From NCBI GenBank assembly GCA_030220185.1, contig JASPKZ010007295.1, positions 1,192,001 to 1,256,000 on the forward strand: DNA of 64,000 nucleotides. The letters are read 5' to 3'. The position numbers and the translations under genes are program-made. Positions within the stretch are counted from its first letter, which is position 1. Each line of letters starts with the position of its first letter. The DNA is from Diploptera punctata (Eukaryota; Arthropoda; Insecta; Blattodea; Blaberidae). This document shows positions 11,056 to 22,414 of this stretch, piece after piece. A model generated the notes under the pieces. It was not told the origin of the DNA, did not search any database, and saw only the letters and a list, made by a program, of their open reading frames with translations.

Positions 11056-11390
11056 GCCTATAGCTAATAAAGTGGAACTCTATTGTTCATCAGAGGTTAG
11101 TAAGATAGTTCAACATCTGTTTAGTCTTCTTCTTCTTCTACCCCGTAGCTTAACCATTCCTTAGCGTACTTCAACATTCCCCACGTCATACGCGAATTAA
11201 CGTTTTAAACTTTGGATCACACTCATACTTTCTGACCACACAAGGACATAAAGGGCCTACTCGTATGAATGACCACTTTAATCCAGGTTCTCCTCCGAAA
11301 CAACACAACATATAAGACGAAGCACACCATTCACATTCATACTAAACATGGCTGATATGGTAATGATCAGATAATGTTCGAGAACCGTTT
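11056..11390. other. Unassigned sequence
   Basis: Contains a short CTT run near 11130. No coding similarity or terminal repeats were noticed. Confidence 0.4.
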
Positions 11391-11394
11391 CGGC

Positions 11395-11530
11395 CTAAAA
11401 AAATGGTTCACATTCGTCTAACGGGTTAGTAAGTATCTCGAAAAAAAATCACCCAGGAAACTTGTCCCAACCGGAAAACGAACCCGGTACTGCTGGTTAT
11501 GAGGTAGTTCCGCTACCTCGACCGTAGCGA
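11395..11530 (-). repeat. tRNA-derived SINE fragment
   Basis: On the minus strand the 3' part of a tRNA-like head is visible, with box-B-like 'gggttcgttttccgg' and upstream 'tagcggaactacctcat'. The body resembles the other SINEs ('cacccaggaaacttgtccc'), as at 53340-53575. Confidence 0.55.
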
Positions 11531-12200
11531 TGGACTACTCTTTAACCTAAAGATTTTAAATCAAACACAAACGTGTAATATCGGTTATTATCAAAAATAA
11601 ATTACTGAAAAGTTCGAGGTTAGTTAAGAAACAGGTCATGTATCATAGGGCCATGTTCTACAGTCAAGCTAGGAAGAATTTGACACCTTCTTCATTAGAA
11701 TACACGGCAATGTTCCTTATATTTGTTTATTTATTTGAAAAGCTTTTCTAATTAGAAGTTAGTCTCGAGGACATGATATACCAAAACTATTCAAAGAATA
11801 AATCCTATGCAAATTACTCTCATGGTCGAAAAATTTGAATTTGTTGGTTCAGTTTTGTTTTACAATGTAGCAACGTTTGTGTTAGAGATGGTCAAACTCT
11901 TACTCCCGTTCGCTCTTGTAGGCGAGAGCGGTTGAAAGGAGTGCGACCAATAGTGTCTGATGTACCAAGGTAACAAGTGTTCGAGAATGAGAATACCCAG
12001 GATTCTCGCAGTACTAAGGATGAAGTAATGTAGCGTTCGTTCCACATAAGAAATATGTTCAGCATGTACGAATTCGTACATTTCTCAATGGCGAAATGAT
12101 TTTTTACGAATAATCATTAATTATTATTGCTATAAAATTAAAATATAAAATTATAAAACTGTTACGTAATAGGTCCATCTCCTTAACTTTGCAAACTGTT
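11531..12200. other. Unassigned AT-rich sequence
   Basis: Nothing coding or repeat-like could be recognised. Confidence 0.4.
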
Positions 12201-12224
12201 GATTCTCTGTAGGCCTTTCAGGAC

Positions 12225-12975
12225 TAGTCATATCATCAGCAGAAGGAGCAGAACACAGGTATTATCTGCTGAACCTGAATGCAATACTGGCACACAATTG
12301 ATGATCTGGTACAAAGGGTTTAACGTACTAGGTGTGTTCTCATTTAAATATTGGTTGCTGTAGGTTTTCTTCAAAAGTTCAATCTCTTCAAGTACGTTTA
12401 TTTATGCTGGGTTATTCTCCCTGTTCAGCATTGTGAGGGTGTTTTCAATGACTAACATGCGATGTCCTGCCTGAATAACATGTTTAGCACAATTTGATTT
12501 TCCTTCCGCATAAATTAAGTCTCTAAAGTGTTCCATGAGTCTAATAAAACTTCTGTTTGTTCTTCCTACATACAATTTGTTACACTATTTACACGTTAAT
12601 TTGTATACTCCTTTATTATTAAAACTATTGTTTTCTTCAATGTTATTGCATATTATATTTAATTTGGTACCAGTTCTACGAGCATATGCTACTTTTATTT
12701 TTGGCAGCTTTCTTAAAGGTATTAGCTAATTCTCATGTTTCTTTTCCTGTATATATAAGTACTAAACACGGTTCTTTTTGTTATATTCTTTTTCAAGTTT
12801 ACTTATGTTAAGTATATTGTTCTTTCTCCGTTGTTTTCTTACGAGTTTATGTATAATATTTGCATTGTAATCGTTGATTTTTGCCATAAGTGTAATACTG
12901 TAGTTTATTTCTTTAATATAATTATCTCTGTTTAAAGGGAGTTTTAACTTTGTATTTATTAAAGTTTCAAATGCA
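12225..12975 (-). pseudogene. Penelope-like element, GIY-YIG endonuclease end
   Basis: Minus-strand translation gives 'VAYARRTGTKLN' from the RT-endonuclease linker, then 'NKGVYKLTC' (GIY-type start), a stop, 'CNKLYVGRTNRSFIRLMEH' (YIG-type motif with the conserved Arg), 'KSNCAKHVIQAGH' and a second stop (about 12402) before 'INVLEEIELLKKTYSNQY'. This order is the C-terminal GIY-YIG nuclease of Penelope-like retroelements, which nicks DNA to prime reverse transcription. At least two stops make it inactive. The RT domain is not present as a readable unit. Confidence 0.8.
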
Positions 12976-13037
12976 CTTACTTATTGTTGGCAAGGGTGTC
13001 TGGAATTATTGTTTACGATAAGAGTATTGCTTGTAGG

Positions 13038-13044
13038 TTTATTA

Positions 13045-13093
<49 letters not shown>
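13038..13093. repeat. (TTA)n microsatellite
   Basis: A pure TTA run of about 55 bp directly abuts the tail of the SINE at 13100-13711, so it may be that SINE's 3' tail. Confidence 0.9.
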
Positions 13094-13099
13094 CTTCCT

Positions 13100-13711
13100 T
13101 CCTGTAAGCCCACGTTTCCCTTAACAGGGATTTAAGAGGTCCGTCGCCATGGCTTGGTCGGTGCAGTCCCTACCTTCCACTCCGGCAACCCGGGTTCGAT
13201 TCCCGGCGGGGTAGGGAATTTTTAATCTCCACCTTGGGTCTGGGTGTGTGTCTTGTCCTTGTGTCTATATGTGAGAATAACAGAAAGTTAACAAAAATGG
13301 GAAAACAAGATGGAAAACAGTGTAAACGAAAAGAGGGACAGAAAAAAAAGACGCTCTCTCCCTACAGGGAAGAATTTGAACCATACTAATTTAGTTACAC
13401 TTGTTTCCGTATAGATGTCATTTGAGAGGTCCGTGGTCAGCGTTCCGCCTCGTACTCACATCTAGGAAACCAAGGTAGTGCTAGGACGGGAAAATTCGGT
13501 AAATTTTGCTTAAAGGCCTCTTCATTCAAGCTTAAGGATCTTTTACGAGCCTGAAAATCTTTAGACTCGGGATACACGGCCGAAAGTCCTTCACGGAGGA
13601 CTTGCTCCTTGGATTTTTCCATCCTAAAAAATCCATCGACCCCGGCCGGGTTTGAACCCGCTACCCTCGGGCCAAAGGCAAGGGGCATAAACTATAGTTC
13701 ACAGCGGCCGG
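13100..13711 (-). mobile_element. SINE family B, interrupted by another SINE
   Basis: The minus strand begins with a tRNA-like head near 13711 (box-B-like 'gggttcaaacccggccgg'). The body matches the plus-strand copy at 19226-19625, including 'aaggatcttttacgagcctg' and 'ggtccgtggtcagcgttcc'. The tail 'taagcccacgtttccctta' lies at 13104-13122. A second SINE splits it at 13137-13349. Confidence 0.8.
13137..13349 (+). mobile_element. SINE family E nested inside SINE B
   Basis: The head reads box-A-like 'catggcttggtcggtgcag' and box-B-like 'cgggttcgattcccggc'; the 3' end is an A-rich 'gaaaaaaaag'. The uninterrupted family B copy at 19590 reads continuously across this point, which proves the insertion. 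The target duplication is not clear. Confidence 0.8.
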
Positions 13712-13755
13712 TATTATTATTAGTATTATTGTTATTATATTATTATTATTATTTC
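13712..13755. repeat. (ATT)n microsatellite
   Basis: An imperfect ATT repeat next to the head end of SINE B. Confidence 0.85.
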
Positions 13756-14095
13756 TATATTCAAACAATATAATTAAAATATTGAATAACGTAGACCTGA
13801 ATCATGACGCAAGACATTTTTCTATGATAGGGTTAATATAGAGTCATTCTGTGATGAGGAAGGTGATACTTTCCTACACTTAGTTTTTAACTGCTGCTTT
13901 GAAACAATTTTGGAATTTAAAAAATCGCTCTAAAAATGAGCACCAAAATCTGAAATTTATCTGCTTTGCTGTATGTTCAAAAAAAGGTAATATTTAGGAA
14001 CGAATAAAAACTGATTATTAAGCGTATAATTATTTATAAACAGTTAATGAAATTTGGAATGTATTTGGACTATTCCATTTTAATTAACTCTTGAT
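13756..14095. other. Unassigned sequence
   Basis: AT-rich; nothing recognised. Confidence 0.4.
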
Positions 14096-14240
14096 AAGGG
14101 CATTGGACTCTTACTTTAAGGGAGGAAAGGAGATTACTAGTATTTGAGAATACAGTTAGTAGGAACATTTTTGGACCAAAGGGAGATGAACAGACAGGTG
14201 AATGGAGAAGACTAGATAAAAGTGAACTATGTGGTCCTTA
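14096..14240 (+). pseudogene. RTE-type LINE fragment, upstream half
   Basis: Encodes 'WTLTLREERRLLVFENTV' and 'GPKGDEQTGEWRRL', matching the RT of the longer copy at 39945-42710 (about 42295-42430). It stops abruptly at 'tatgtggtcctta', and the following residues of the same family resume at 16447. The two pieces were one fragment before the CR1/Jockey-group insertion between them. Confidence 0.8.
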
Positions 14241-14241
14241 C

Positions 14242-14502
<261 letters not shown>

Positions 14503-14600
14503 GCTTTATTTTACCTGGCAGAGTTAAGGCCTTAAGGGCTTGTCTACCATTCAACCAGGTTTTAAAAAAATACAAAAAAAAATAGTCTTGCATCTAAATT

Positions 14601-14604
<4 letters not shown>

Positions 14605-14632
<28 letters not shown>
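14605..14632. repeat. (AT)n microsatellite
   Basis: A pure AT run inside the LINE 3' UTR. Confidence 0.9.
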
Positions 14633-14635
<3 letters not shown>

Positions 14636-14947
14636 GAATACAAGTAATGAATACAATACAATTAATATTTATAATGTATTTTGATTTACTCTAAATTTAA
14701 CGAATTAAATATATAATATGTACAAGATAATAAAAAACGAGAAAACGTGTAATGACATAATATAAAATTAAATAAATAGAGAAAAATTAATTATTAGACA
14801 ACAGGTAACTGTATAAGCGTGACTTAAAGGTGCCAAGTGTGCGGCAACCCCTGATATCTTGAGGAAGGAGATTCCAGGAGCGGGCAGAGGCTACTGTGAA
14901 GAAGTAGAATAGGAGGAAGTGCTATGAAGAGGAATTGTTAGCAGACT

Positions 14948-16414
14948 GCTATCTTGTGACCTAGTGTCAATATTGTGGTAAGAGGATAACTTCTCAAATC
15001 TGGACGCCAAGTATGTAGGAATGTAGGAATTCAGAAGCTTGAAAAGTTGTGAAAGAGAGTGCAATTTCCTCTGTCAGTAAGACGGAGCCAAGAGAGGTTA
15101 TTAAAGTGTTCGGAAATATGGTCATAACGGCGGATATTGAAAATGAATCGAACGCAAGCATTATGAACACGCTGCAGTCTCTTCTACAAGTCATAGTTTA
15201 GATCATTATATATGTCACAATAATCGATGTGTGGTAACACAAGATTCTGCACAAGGATTTGTTTTAACGAAACTGGGAGAAAATTCTTTAAACGTCTAAG
15301 ATAATGTAAGATGGAGAAAGTCTTTATACATATGTGTTTCACTTGTGTTTGCCAGGTTAAATTTGCGTCTAGATGTAGTCCAAGATCTATTACTGAAGAC
15401 GAATAAGGGATAATTACATTATTTATAGTAATGTTTGGAAGTGTAGATATGTCAAAGGTTGTAAACAGTCTTTGTTGTCCCATTACAATTACTTGTGACT
15501 TGTTAGGACTTCGATTTAGACCGATACTTGAAGACCAGTTAAAGATGGATATGAGATCGTCATTCATTTTCGTCTAGCTGTTATAGAGAGAATGAGGAGA
15601 TCAATGTACGTACATTTGTAGATCATCAGCATAGAGTTGATAACGGCAGTGCTTTAGTACAGTTGGTAAGTCATTTATGTAGATTGAGAAAAGAAGAGGT
15701 CCGAGAACACTGCCCTGGGGGACTCCAGCCGGCACGTTGCGCCAAGACGAAGATCTAGAGTTTAGTGAAACGTATTGTTGACGACCGTGCAGGTATGAGT
15801 CGAACCAGGATACAGCGCTGTCAGATAGGTGTAGGTGCTTGAGCTTTATCATAAGTAAGTCGTGGTCTACTGTGTCAAAAGCTTTGCTGAAGTTAAGTAA
15901 GGTCAATTGACGTCTGTCCACGGCTTCACGAATATCTTCAGTAATTTTTAGCAAAGCTGTGGTTGTGCTGTGACCAGATCTAAAGCCGGATTGATAAGGA
16001 TCAAGTAGGTGATTTTCTTGGAGATATTCAGTCATTTGCTTATGTACAATATGTTCCAGGGGTTTAGATAATGTCGGAAGGATGCTAATCGGTCGGAAGT
16101 CATTCAGTTAATAGGTGTACTTATTTTTGGTATAGGTCGAACTCTAGACTGTTTCCATACAGTAGGGATGATAGAATTTATAAGGAAACATTAAAAATAT
16201 GAGTCACTGTGGGTAGTATAATGTCAATGATTTTATTTAGCAATAAAATGCTGATGTTATCTGTTCCTTGTGCATTGGATTTAATCCGCTTGAGTGCTTT
16301 ATTAACGTCTATAGGCGAAATGTCGTAAAAGTAAAATTTATCTCTTCCTATATGGGGGCATGGGGATAAGTCTTTAAGAATGTCTATTTTAGTCTTATTG
16401 TCTGGAGGTGTCAT
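14948..16414 (-). pseudogene. Reverse transcriptase of the CR1/Jockey-group LINE
   Basis: Minus-strand pieces in order: 16414-16178 (N-terminal linker, 'KALKRIKSNAQGTDNISI'); 16035-15601 (fingers and palm: 'YQSGFRSGHSTTTALL', motif A 'NFSKAFDTVDHDLL', 'VPQGSVLGPLLFSIYI', catalytic 'YADD'); 15567-15184 ('LGLHLDANLTWQTQVKHI', thumb); then in another frame 'YDHISEHFNNLSWLRL'. The catalytic motifs are intact, but at least three stops or frameshifts separate the parts. The endonuclease domain is absent because of 5' truncation. Confidence 0.85.
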
Positions 16415-16446
16415 GGGTATTGAGGTAAAATGTTTATTTAAGTCAT

Positions 16447-16735
16447 CCAGATATAATAAGAACAGTTAAGTCTCGTTGACTGCGATGGACAGTGCATGTG
16501 GCACAAATGGAGAATGAAAGACGTGCATCTAAGCTTCTTGCAGGAAAACCAGAAGGTAAACGCCCAGTTGTTAGACCAAGAAGGAGGTGGGAGAATATCA
16601 TTAACCGTCAGTTGAGGGATGTAGACTGTACAGGAAATGATTGGAAAACATTACCTCAGGATTGGGATGAATGGAGAGCTTATGTCCGCGCGGCTATGAA
16701 CCTACGGGTTCGATAGTTCCAGTGAGTGAGTTAGT
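16447..16735 (+). pseudogene. RTE-type LINE fragment, downstream half and 3' end
   Basis: Resumes the fragment broken at 14240 with 'ccagatataataagaac'. After an in-frame stop it encodes 'NERRASKLLAGKPEGKRP', 'RPRRRWENIIN' and the family terminus 'WRAYVRAAMNLRVR' before a TAG. The 3' UTR 'ccagtgagtgagttag' is the short tandem-like end typical of this family. Confidence 0.85.
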
Positions 16736-16739
16736 TAAC

Positions 16740-17400
16740 GTCTTATGTTGCTATGCTACAATTGATTAATTTCCGACTTTTATCAATATAAATGTTACGT
16801 GAGGTTTACTTTATCAAAAAAAAATAGCTATGTTAATCTTACTGAAACAGCTAAAGTAGTTACTGCTATATTTTTATAAAACTAAAATTTCCTATAACCA
16901 TCATTTTACGTTTTCGCTCTAGTTGCTGGCTATGACAGATGATCATCTCAAGGGATATGAGCACATCATTAGTGTAACATCAAATTTAACAAGATACGTC
17001 CTTGCCATTCAAGGAGGCATGCATTACCTATAATATATTCGTATATTATTAAACCTTATTTTTATACGATTTCATCTTATTTCTAAGAATGTATTAGTAC
17101 ACACGATGACTTCTGAAGATAAATGTAGGGTTGGCGAAAGATCCAGGTAAGTAATATTTTAGACGAAATGGAGTTTAATGTTTCACTAGATTCTCTATGG
17201 AAAACACTATCAGTTAGAACTGTGAAACAATAAATTATACAGTTTGGCGAAGGATGTATTCAGCTCCAAATTTTGGGCATTCAGGTAAGGAAATACGATT
17301 GTTTTATAACTAAAAGTAACCTTTTCAATTTCAATTACGTTTCATAAATTTCAAGGAAAAAAGTGAGTTACCTGCTTATTTCCATGCACCCTTCAAATAT
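16740..17400. other. Unassigned AT-rich sequence
   Basis: No feature could be recognised. Confidence 0.4.
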
Positions 17401-17404
17401 AACT

Positions 17405-17865
17405 AACTCACTGGCACTATCGAACCCGTAAATTCATGGCCGCGCGGATATAAGTTCTCCGTACATCCATATCCCGAGCTAATGTTTTCCAATCTCACCA
17501 GCACTATCTACTTTCTTCAAATTATGGTCAATGGTATTCTCCCACCTCATTCTTGGCCTACCAACTGGGAGTTTTCCCTATGATTTTCCTACAAGAAGCT
17601 TCCATGCACGTCTTTCATTCCCCATTCGTGCCACATGTCCTGCCCAACGCAGTCAACGAGACTTAACTCTTCTCACTATAACTGGCTTCCTATAAAGACC
17701 ATGTAGTTCACTGTTATGCAGTCTTCTCCATTCACCTGTCTGTTCATCTCTCTTTGGTTCAAAAATTTTCCTAAGAACTTTATTCTTAGATACTCGTAAT
17801 CTCCTTTCGTCCCTTAAAGTAAGAGTCCATGTTTCGCATCCATATAATAAAATATAGATCTAGTC
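17405..17865 (-). pseudogene. RTE-type LINE 3' fragment
   Basis: The reverse complement carries the family 3' end (starting 'cactggcactatcgaaccc' on the plus strand) and, in broken frames, the thumb and C-terminal segments seen at 42300-42710. Stops and indels prevent a continuous frame. The tail microsatellite is short. Confidence 0.85.
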
Positions 17866-17911
17866 GTTGCTGATATAATTTTCTAATTGATTCGACTTGA
17901 AGTAGGTAATA

Positions 17912-18175
17912 TTATAAGGTGTAATTAAAAGTTTTTGCATTTGTTTTGTTTACCGTATTAGTTTTACTTGTTTTCCACTTTGCTAGTATTGCTAATTTAG
18001 TAATTAGAAAGTAATGGTCAGAACCATTATCACATCCTCCAAATACTCTTGTATCAAGCACTAAGTTAAAACATTTTTCATTACCTATAGTGTAGTCTAT
18101 TATGCTTCTTTGTCCTCTTGTAGACCAAGTGTATTTGTGTATAATATTGGTATAATATTTATAACTCATTAAATG
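17912..18175 (-). pseudogene. LINE APE-type endonuclease, C-terminal part
   Basis: Encodes 'IIHKYTWSTRGQRSIIDYT' and 'GCDNGSDHYFLITKLAI': the W-S-x-R-G...S-I-I-D-Y and G-S-D-H-Y/F motifs of apurinic-type LINE endonucleases, with the catalytic SDH retained. The N-terminal part of the same domain lies at 18850-19200 on the same strand, about 680 bp away. Confidence 0.75.
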
Positions 18176-18849
18176 TCTAAGTTTGTCACAAATACGTCAT
18201 TATGCATTAATTTTCGATTTATTTTAAAAATACGAACGATAGGAAATAAGTGGTATAACTTGGCTAAACCATATTAAAAAAACAATAACGCTTCATTTGA
18301 CATTTGTATACTATTTATACTATTTAAATTTGCATTTGGCCTGTTATTTATGTGTACGGGAATATATATTCCTTCTTCTTTGTCTCTCACTCCGACCCGT
18401 CAATGTTCTATGTCGAGGCATAATGGAAGTTGGTGCGAATATGTAAAAATAAAAATAATGTAATGAAATTACTCAAACAAAGATTAGACAAAGTTTAATT
18501 TAAATTTAAATAACAAAATATACTCACTTTTTTAAACCACTAATAATAAACCGGTACGCGATAGTAAGTCAATTAACATTGCTGTTGCACAATTTTCTTT
18601 TTGTAACAATGCACTTTCAGTATGAACGTAAACAAATGAATGAGTACACAAATGCATGTATAATACACATAAATTCCTTAGAGACAATTTATTTTATTTT
18701 GTTCCTTTTAATTCATTTGAAACACGTATTATACATACATTTTATATTTCTGCACTCCTTATCAATACGAACTTTAATTATGCCAATTATCATACTACTC
18801 CGTGTCCACAATATGCTTAAAAAGGTGTACAACATTTTTTCTTCACGTA
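18176..18849. mobile_element. Unclassified segment interrupting a LINE endonuclease
   Basis: This AT-rich stretch separates two parts of one endonuclease domain that are normally continuous, so it is probably an inserted element. I could not define terminal repeats or a target duplication, and small open frames inside show no motif. Confidence 0.4.
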
Positions 18850-19200
18850 TTAATAAGATCTCGATGTAGAAAAAAAGGTGTTTGTTATTCTTAAATTTTT
18901 ATAATTTGTAAAATCGATTAGAAGTCTTTCATTTTTGTTTTTGGTTGTTTCTCCATATTTTACTATTATATTTTTAATAGGTATATTGTCTGCTCTAGCA
19001 TTATAATCTCCGGCTATTATTAAATAGTCATTTGGATTAATTTCATTAATTTGTTTCTGGAGATTTTCATAAAATTCTGTACATTCATGTAATTTACCTT
19101 CACCTGGATTACAAACACCTATTACCGTAATATAATTTATCACCGTTTTAACCTTATTGTTATTATTCTTTCATTGAAATACTCATAATTGTGTCTTCTA
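18850..19200 (-). pseudogene. LINE APE-type endonuclease, N-terminal part
   Basis: Encodes 'ITVIGVCNPGEGKLHECTE', 'NDYLIIAGDYNARADN' and 'LLIDFTNYKNLRITNTFF', the V-Y-A-P-like and G-D-x-N-A-R motifs of LINE endonucleases. The reading stops at the insertion near 18865. Confidence 0.75.
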
Positions 19201-19225
19201 TTATTCCATTTTCTTCTTACTAATT

Positions 19226-19625
19226 ATCAGCCGTGGTGGACTAGTGGTTATGCTCCTTGCCTCTGGTCCCGAGGGTCGCGGGTTCAAACCCGGCCGGAGT
19301 CGATTAATTTTTTTAGGATGGAAAAATCCAAGGAGCAAGTCTTACGTGAGGGACTTTAAGCCGTGGGTCCCGAGTCTGAAGATTTTCAGGTTCGTAAAAG
19401 ATCCTTAAGCCTGAATGAAAAGGCCTCTAAGCAAAATTTACGGAATTTTCCCGTCCTAGTACTACCTTGGTTTCCTAGATATCAGTACGAGGCGGAACGC
19501 TGACCACGGACCACTCAAATGACATCTATACAAAAACAATTGTAAATTACTATGGTTCAAATTCTTCCCTGTAAGGGGAGAGCGCCTAAATCTCTGTTAA
19601 GGGAAACATGGGCTTACAAGATACA
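19226..19625 (+). mobile_element. SINE family B, uninterrupted copy
   Basis: About 400 bp. The tRNA-like head has box-A-like 'gtggactagtggttatgc' and box-B-like 'gcgggttcaaacccggcc'. The body is shared with 13350-13711 and the 3' end is 'gggaaacatgggcttacaag'. It serves as the intact reference for the nested insertion at 13137. Confidence 0.85.
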
Positions 19626-19691
19626 AGAAGAATATTGCCAATTCCCAGCTGCTGCTCTTTTCTCTCGTGATACTCCATCGTAAGTCATATA

Positions 19692-19813
19692 CAGGGCTTC
19701 CAATATAAAACCGGACAGGCCTCACGGGGTTTCACCCGTCAGGCAGCGCTCTCTCCTCGTCCGCATTTCACTCTGCCAGCCGCAGAGTGTCCGGTTTTAT
19801 ACTGGAAGCCCTG
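19692..19813. mobile_element. 122-bp mariner-type MITE
   Basis: Terminal inverted repeats of about 26 bp start 'cagggcttccaatataaaac' and are identical but for one base. TA flanks both ends (19690-19691, 19814-19815). The interior is GC-rich and non-coding. Its size and TA duplication fit a Tc1/mariner-mobilised MITE. Confidence 0.85.
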
Positions 19814-19819
19814 TATTTA

Positions 19820-20440
19820 TCTAAGTCGATAGATAGTTTAAATTTCTTTTTAGTTTCTAGACTTACTACAACATCTATATTCATTTTTGTCTACTTCATT
19901 TTCTAACTCTTTATTTGTGATACCTCTGGGATCCAACACTCATATTTTCATTATTTCGTTTCTGCCTATACCTTTGTTCCTGTTTCTAGCCAGGGTGGTC
20001 AAAAATTAAAACTTCGAATCTTCCAATAGAATACTAATAAGTAATTAAACACGTAATCTAACTTTATCTGACACTTACCAACCCATTACGATCTACATAA
20101 AAGGGACGCGAGTTGTAAATGGATTATAACTTAGGTTGTTACTTTAGTTAAACGACGTAATGAGGAAATGAAAGTACATAACCTGAACATTTTAGTGCAC
20201 ATCTAAAATACAATATTCTAATATGGTTATGGTACTGTGCATTATGCCGTAGATATAAACTCTGTGAATCAATGAAGACCAAGGTTCAATTTAATATGGT
20301 AAAAATGTAATTTATTCTTGGAAGATGAAACAAGAGCTCTCGCATTCAGGTTTAGAATTTTTAGCAACATTTTTTCTGCCTGAAGTTTATTTTTGTACAC
20401 CAGTTATCTCACTTATTCCAATCCAAACCTCTAATGCCAT
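19820..20440. other. Unassigned AT-rich sequence
   Basis: Nothing recognised on either strand. Confidence 0.4.
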
Positions 20441-20454
20441 ATTTTGCATAGGTG

Positions 20455-20540
20455 TGTGTGTACTAATGGACTAGTAGCTACCAGGGTCGCCTTTGTTCGT
20501 GGATTCAAATCAGGCCACAATGGAAGGAATTCTCGGTAGT
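20455..20540 (+). repeat. Degraded tRNA-like SINE head
   Basis: 'aatggactagtagctacc' followed by 'gtggattcaaatcaggcca' resembles the box A and box B of SINE family B (19226), but diverged and without the body. Confidence 0.4.
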
Positions 20541-20633
20541 AAATATCCTGAGTAAGTTTTGTGTTCGTTCAGAAGGGAACTAAAACTTTAAATCCCGTGT
20601 CATATTTACAGCAGATAAAAGAAACCTCAAGTC

Positions 20634-20945
20634 CCGCGCTATAGCAGAGTGGTCGAGGAAAAAAACCTTGGCGCAGAGCTATAGGACTTGCACTGGTTTG
20701 AAGAATTTTAAGAATGTTTTCATACATCTTCAGTGAATATGGGACCGTGCCCATCCAGCATAGTGAGGAATTTGGGTAGGTACAATAAGAAACGACTCTA
20801 GGTTGAGAAAACCGTTGTAACGGATGGGGGACCCGACATGCTGACCACATGTCACCCCTACACTGGCAGGATGGTCGTCTATCTGATTAACACAAACATA
20901 TGCGAGGCCAGCAGCCGGACGGTAGGCCAAGGGCCTGTCGCGCCA
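20634..20945 (+). mobile_element. SINE family A (tRNA-Ser/Leu-like head)
   Basis: The head 'gtcccgcgctatagcag' and body blocks 'gacccgacatgctgaccac', 'cacatgtcacccctacac' and 'gaggccagcagccg' match the copies at 23269, 29708 and 38008. The 3' end 'gcgccatgg' matches the 38-kb copy. It is more diverged than the 23-kb copy. Confidence 0.85.
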
Positions 20946-20979
20946 TGGAGTTTAGTTTAAAAGAATCCACAAGTCAAAC

Positions 20980-21080
20980 AAAATAGAGGATTCTGGCACT
21001 TTAGCGCCATATTTTAATTGCGACACTAATGACCTCAGCGGTTAAAGAGCGTCGTTAAATAAAATAACATAACACAACAT
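20980..21080 (+). repeat. SINE family D, 3' end only
   Basis: Ends 'agagcgtcgttaaataaaat', also present inverted at 37848-37910. I recall this 3' terminus from a SINE family found in several insects; that is memory, not a search. Confidence 0.5.
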
Positions 21081-21084
21081 AGTG

Positions 21085-21765
21085 CGTATGTAAGGATTAT
21101 CTCCTACTTTCCTGGCATAATACATTCCAATATTCACAATACCGAATGATATGGCTCAAACGGGAGCGTTTGAGACTTCTATTTGAAGGGATCTGGTTTA
21201 AAAACTTGGTGCAGACTAATCTGACTGAGGTTTCTCCTAGTTTTCCTCAGACACAAATGAAAATTTCGGATTGGAATTTCATTATCAGAATTCATTTCAT
21301 GATATTAATAGTTTCACAGTGCCATTAGCCTAAATAAATAAATAAATCGACGCGATATGATCTTGGATGTAAAAAAATCTACAAATAAGGGAATTAAAAA
21401 AATGGAAATGTATCTTGTGGCATTTTTTGTAGTGTCATATTTTATTTGTTTGTACGTAATTAAATATAAATCTAATTTTGAGCATTATCTCTTTTAAATT
21501 ATTATCCCAAAATATTAAGTGACTTCGGAATATCCTGTACGTATTGCAGCCATTAAGAAATATTCGAAATTGTCTTTTAGGATGTACTGTACTGAAGACA
21601 TTTAAATAAAAAGTGATTAACTAACGATTAAATGATCAATATTCTTAATGGTGAATGTTAAATGAGTTGATTTCAGCTGTTTTTTTAAACGTTAGTTAAT
21701 AATCGTTGCATTTGTTTATCTCTACTTTTCAATTAGAGATTTTTTTTTGCAAATGCCACAGGTTG
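21085..21765. other. Unassigned AT-rich sequence
   Basis: Nothing recognised. A short AAAT run lies near 21330. Confidence 0.4.
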
Positions 21766-21769
21766 CCTT

Positions 21770-22136
21770 TCAATATTCCTGGTGTTCTCTCCTGGCATGG
21801 AGTATTTGTAACCCACTTCTGAGGTTGGGGCGCCTGGAAGTCGGGGTTACGTTGCCGCGATGATATGATGGTGATGATGATGATGATGATAGTGGTGCGC
21901 CAGGAGAGTCTTTAATCCTAAGCTTAATCTAAGATGAATAAGAATGATGATGATTGCGATGGCCATATCATTTTGGGGACCGTTTGGGCCTTAAAGTGTT
22001 CCTGACATTTGTCTTACAGGTGAGGAAAAACCCCAATAAAAACCGCACTCAGAAAAAATGTCCGGACAGGGGATCGAACCCGGGCCCGCTGCGTGACAAG
22101 GCAGCACGCTATCTCGAGACCACAGCGGTGGATATT
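21770..22136 (-). mobile_element. SINE family C, copy with tRNA-like head
   Basis: On the minus strand the head runs from about 22136 with box-A-like 'gtggtctcgagatagcgtg' and box-B-like 'cgggttcgatcccct'. The body follows ('gtaagacaaatgtcagg'), then CATCAT tracts and 'atgccaggagagaacacc' at the 3' side. It defines the family seen at 197, 3185 and 60967. Confidence 0.8.
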
Positions 22137-22414
22137 TAGAGAATCTTGAGTACTACATTATTTACTAAAATTTTCAATATGTTTAACACACATTTCTGCA
22201 CTGTTTAACGAAGGTATTTTTCTAAGAAGTGGTCCAGATATGTAAGTATTCAGAACAAAAAATATAGCAAAAATCTATGATTGTAGAAAATAAATCATGT
22301 TTACCTACTGAAACTATGAATAAAATAAATCGTCACGCTGAATTAAAGACCATACATTATTTAAATAATAACACCTATTGTACTTTTAAACGCATTAAAT
22401 ATTATGTAATACAT

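Larger units (their letters stand above)
14503..16447 (-). mobile_element. CR1/Jockey-group LINE, 5'-truncated, inserted in an RTE fragment
   Basis: The element reads on the minus strand from 16447 down to the 3' block 'tggcagagttaaggcc' near 14517 and the AAT tail. The RT pieces are listed at 14948-16414. The host RTE sequence continues on both sides (14096-14240 and 16447-16735), so the boundaries are set within a few bases. The same 3' end recurs at 23150, 56035 and 62730. Confidence 0.85.
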
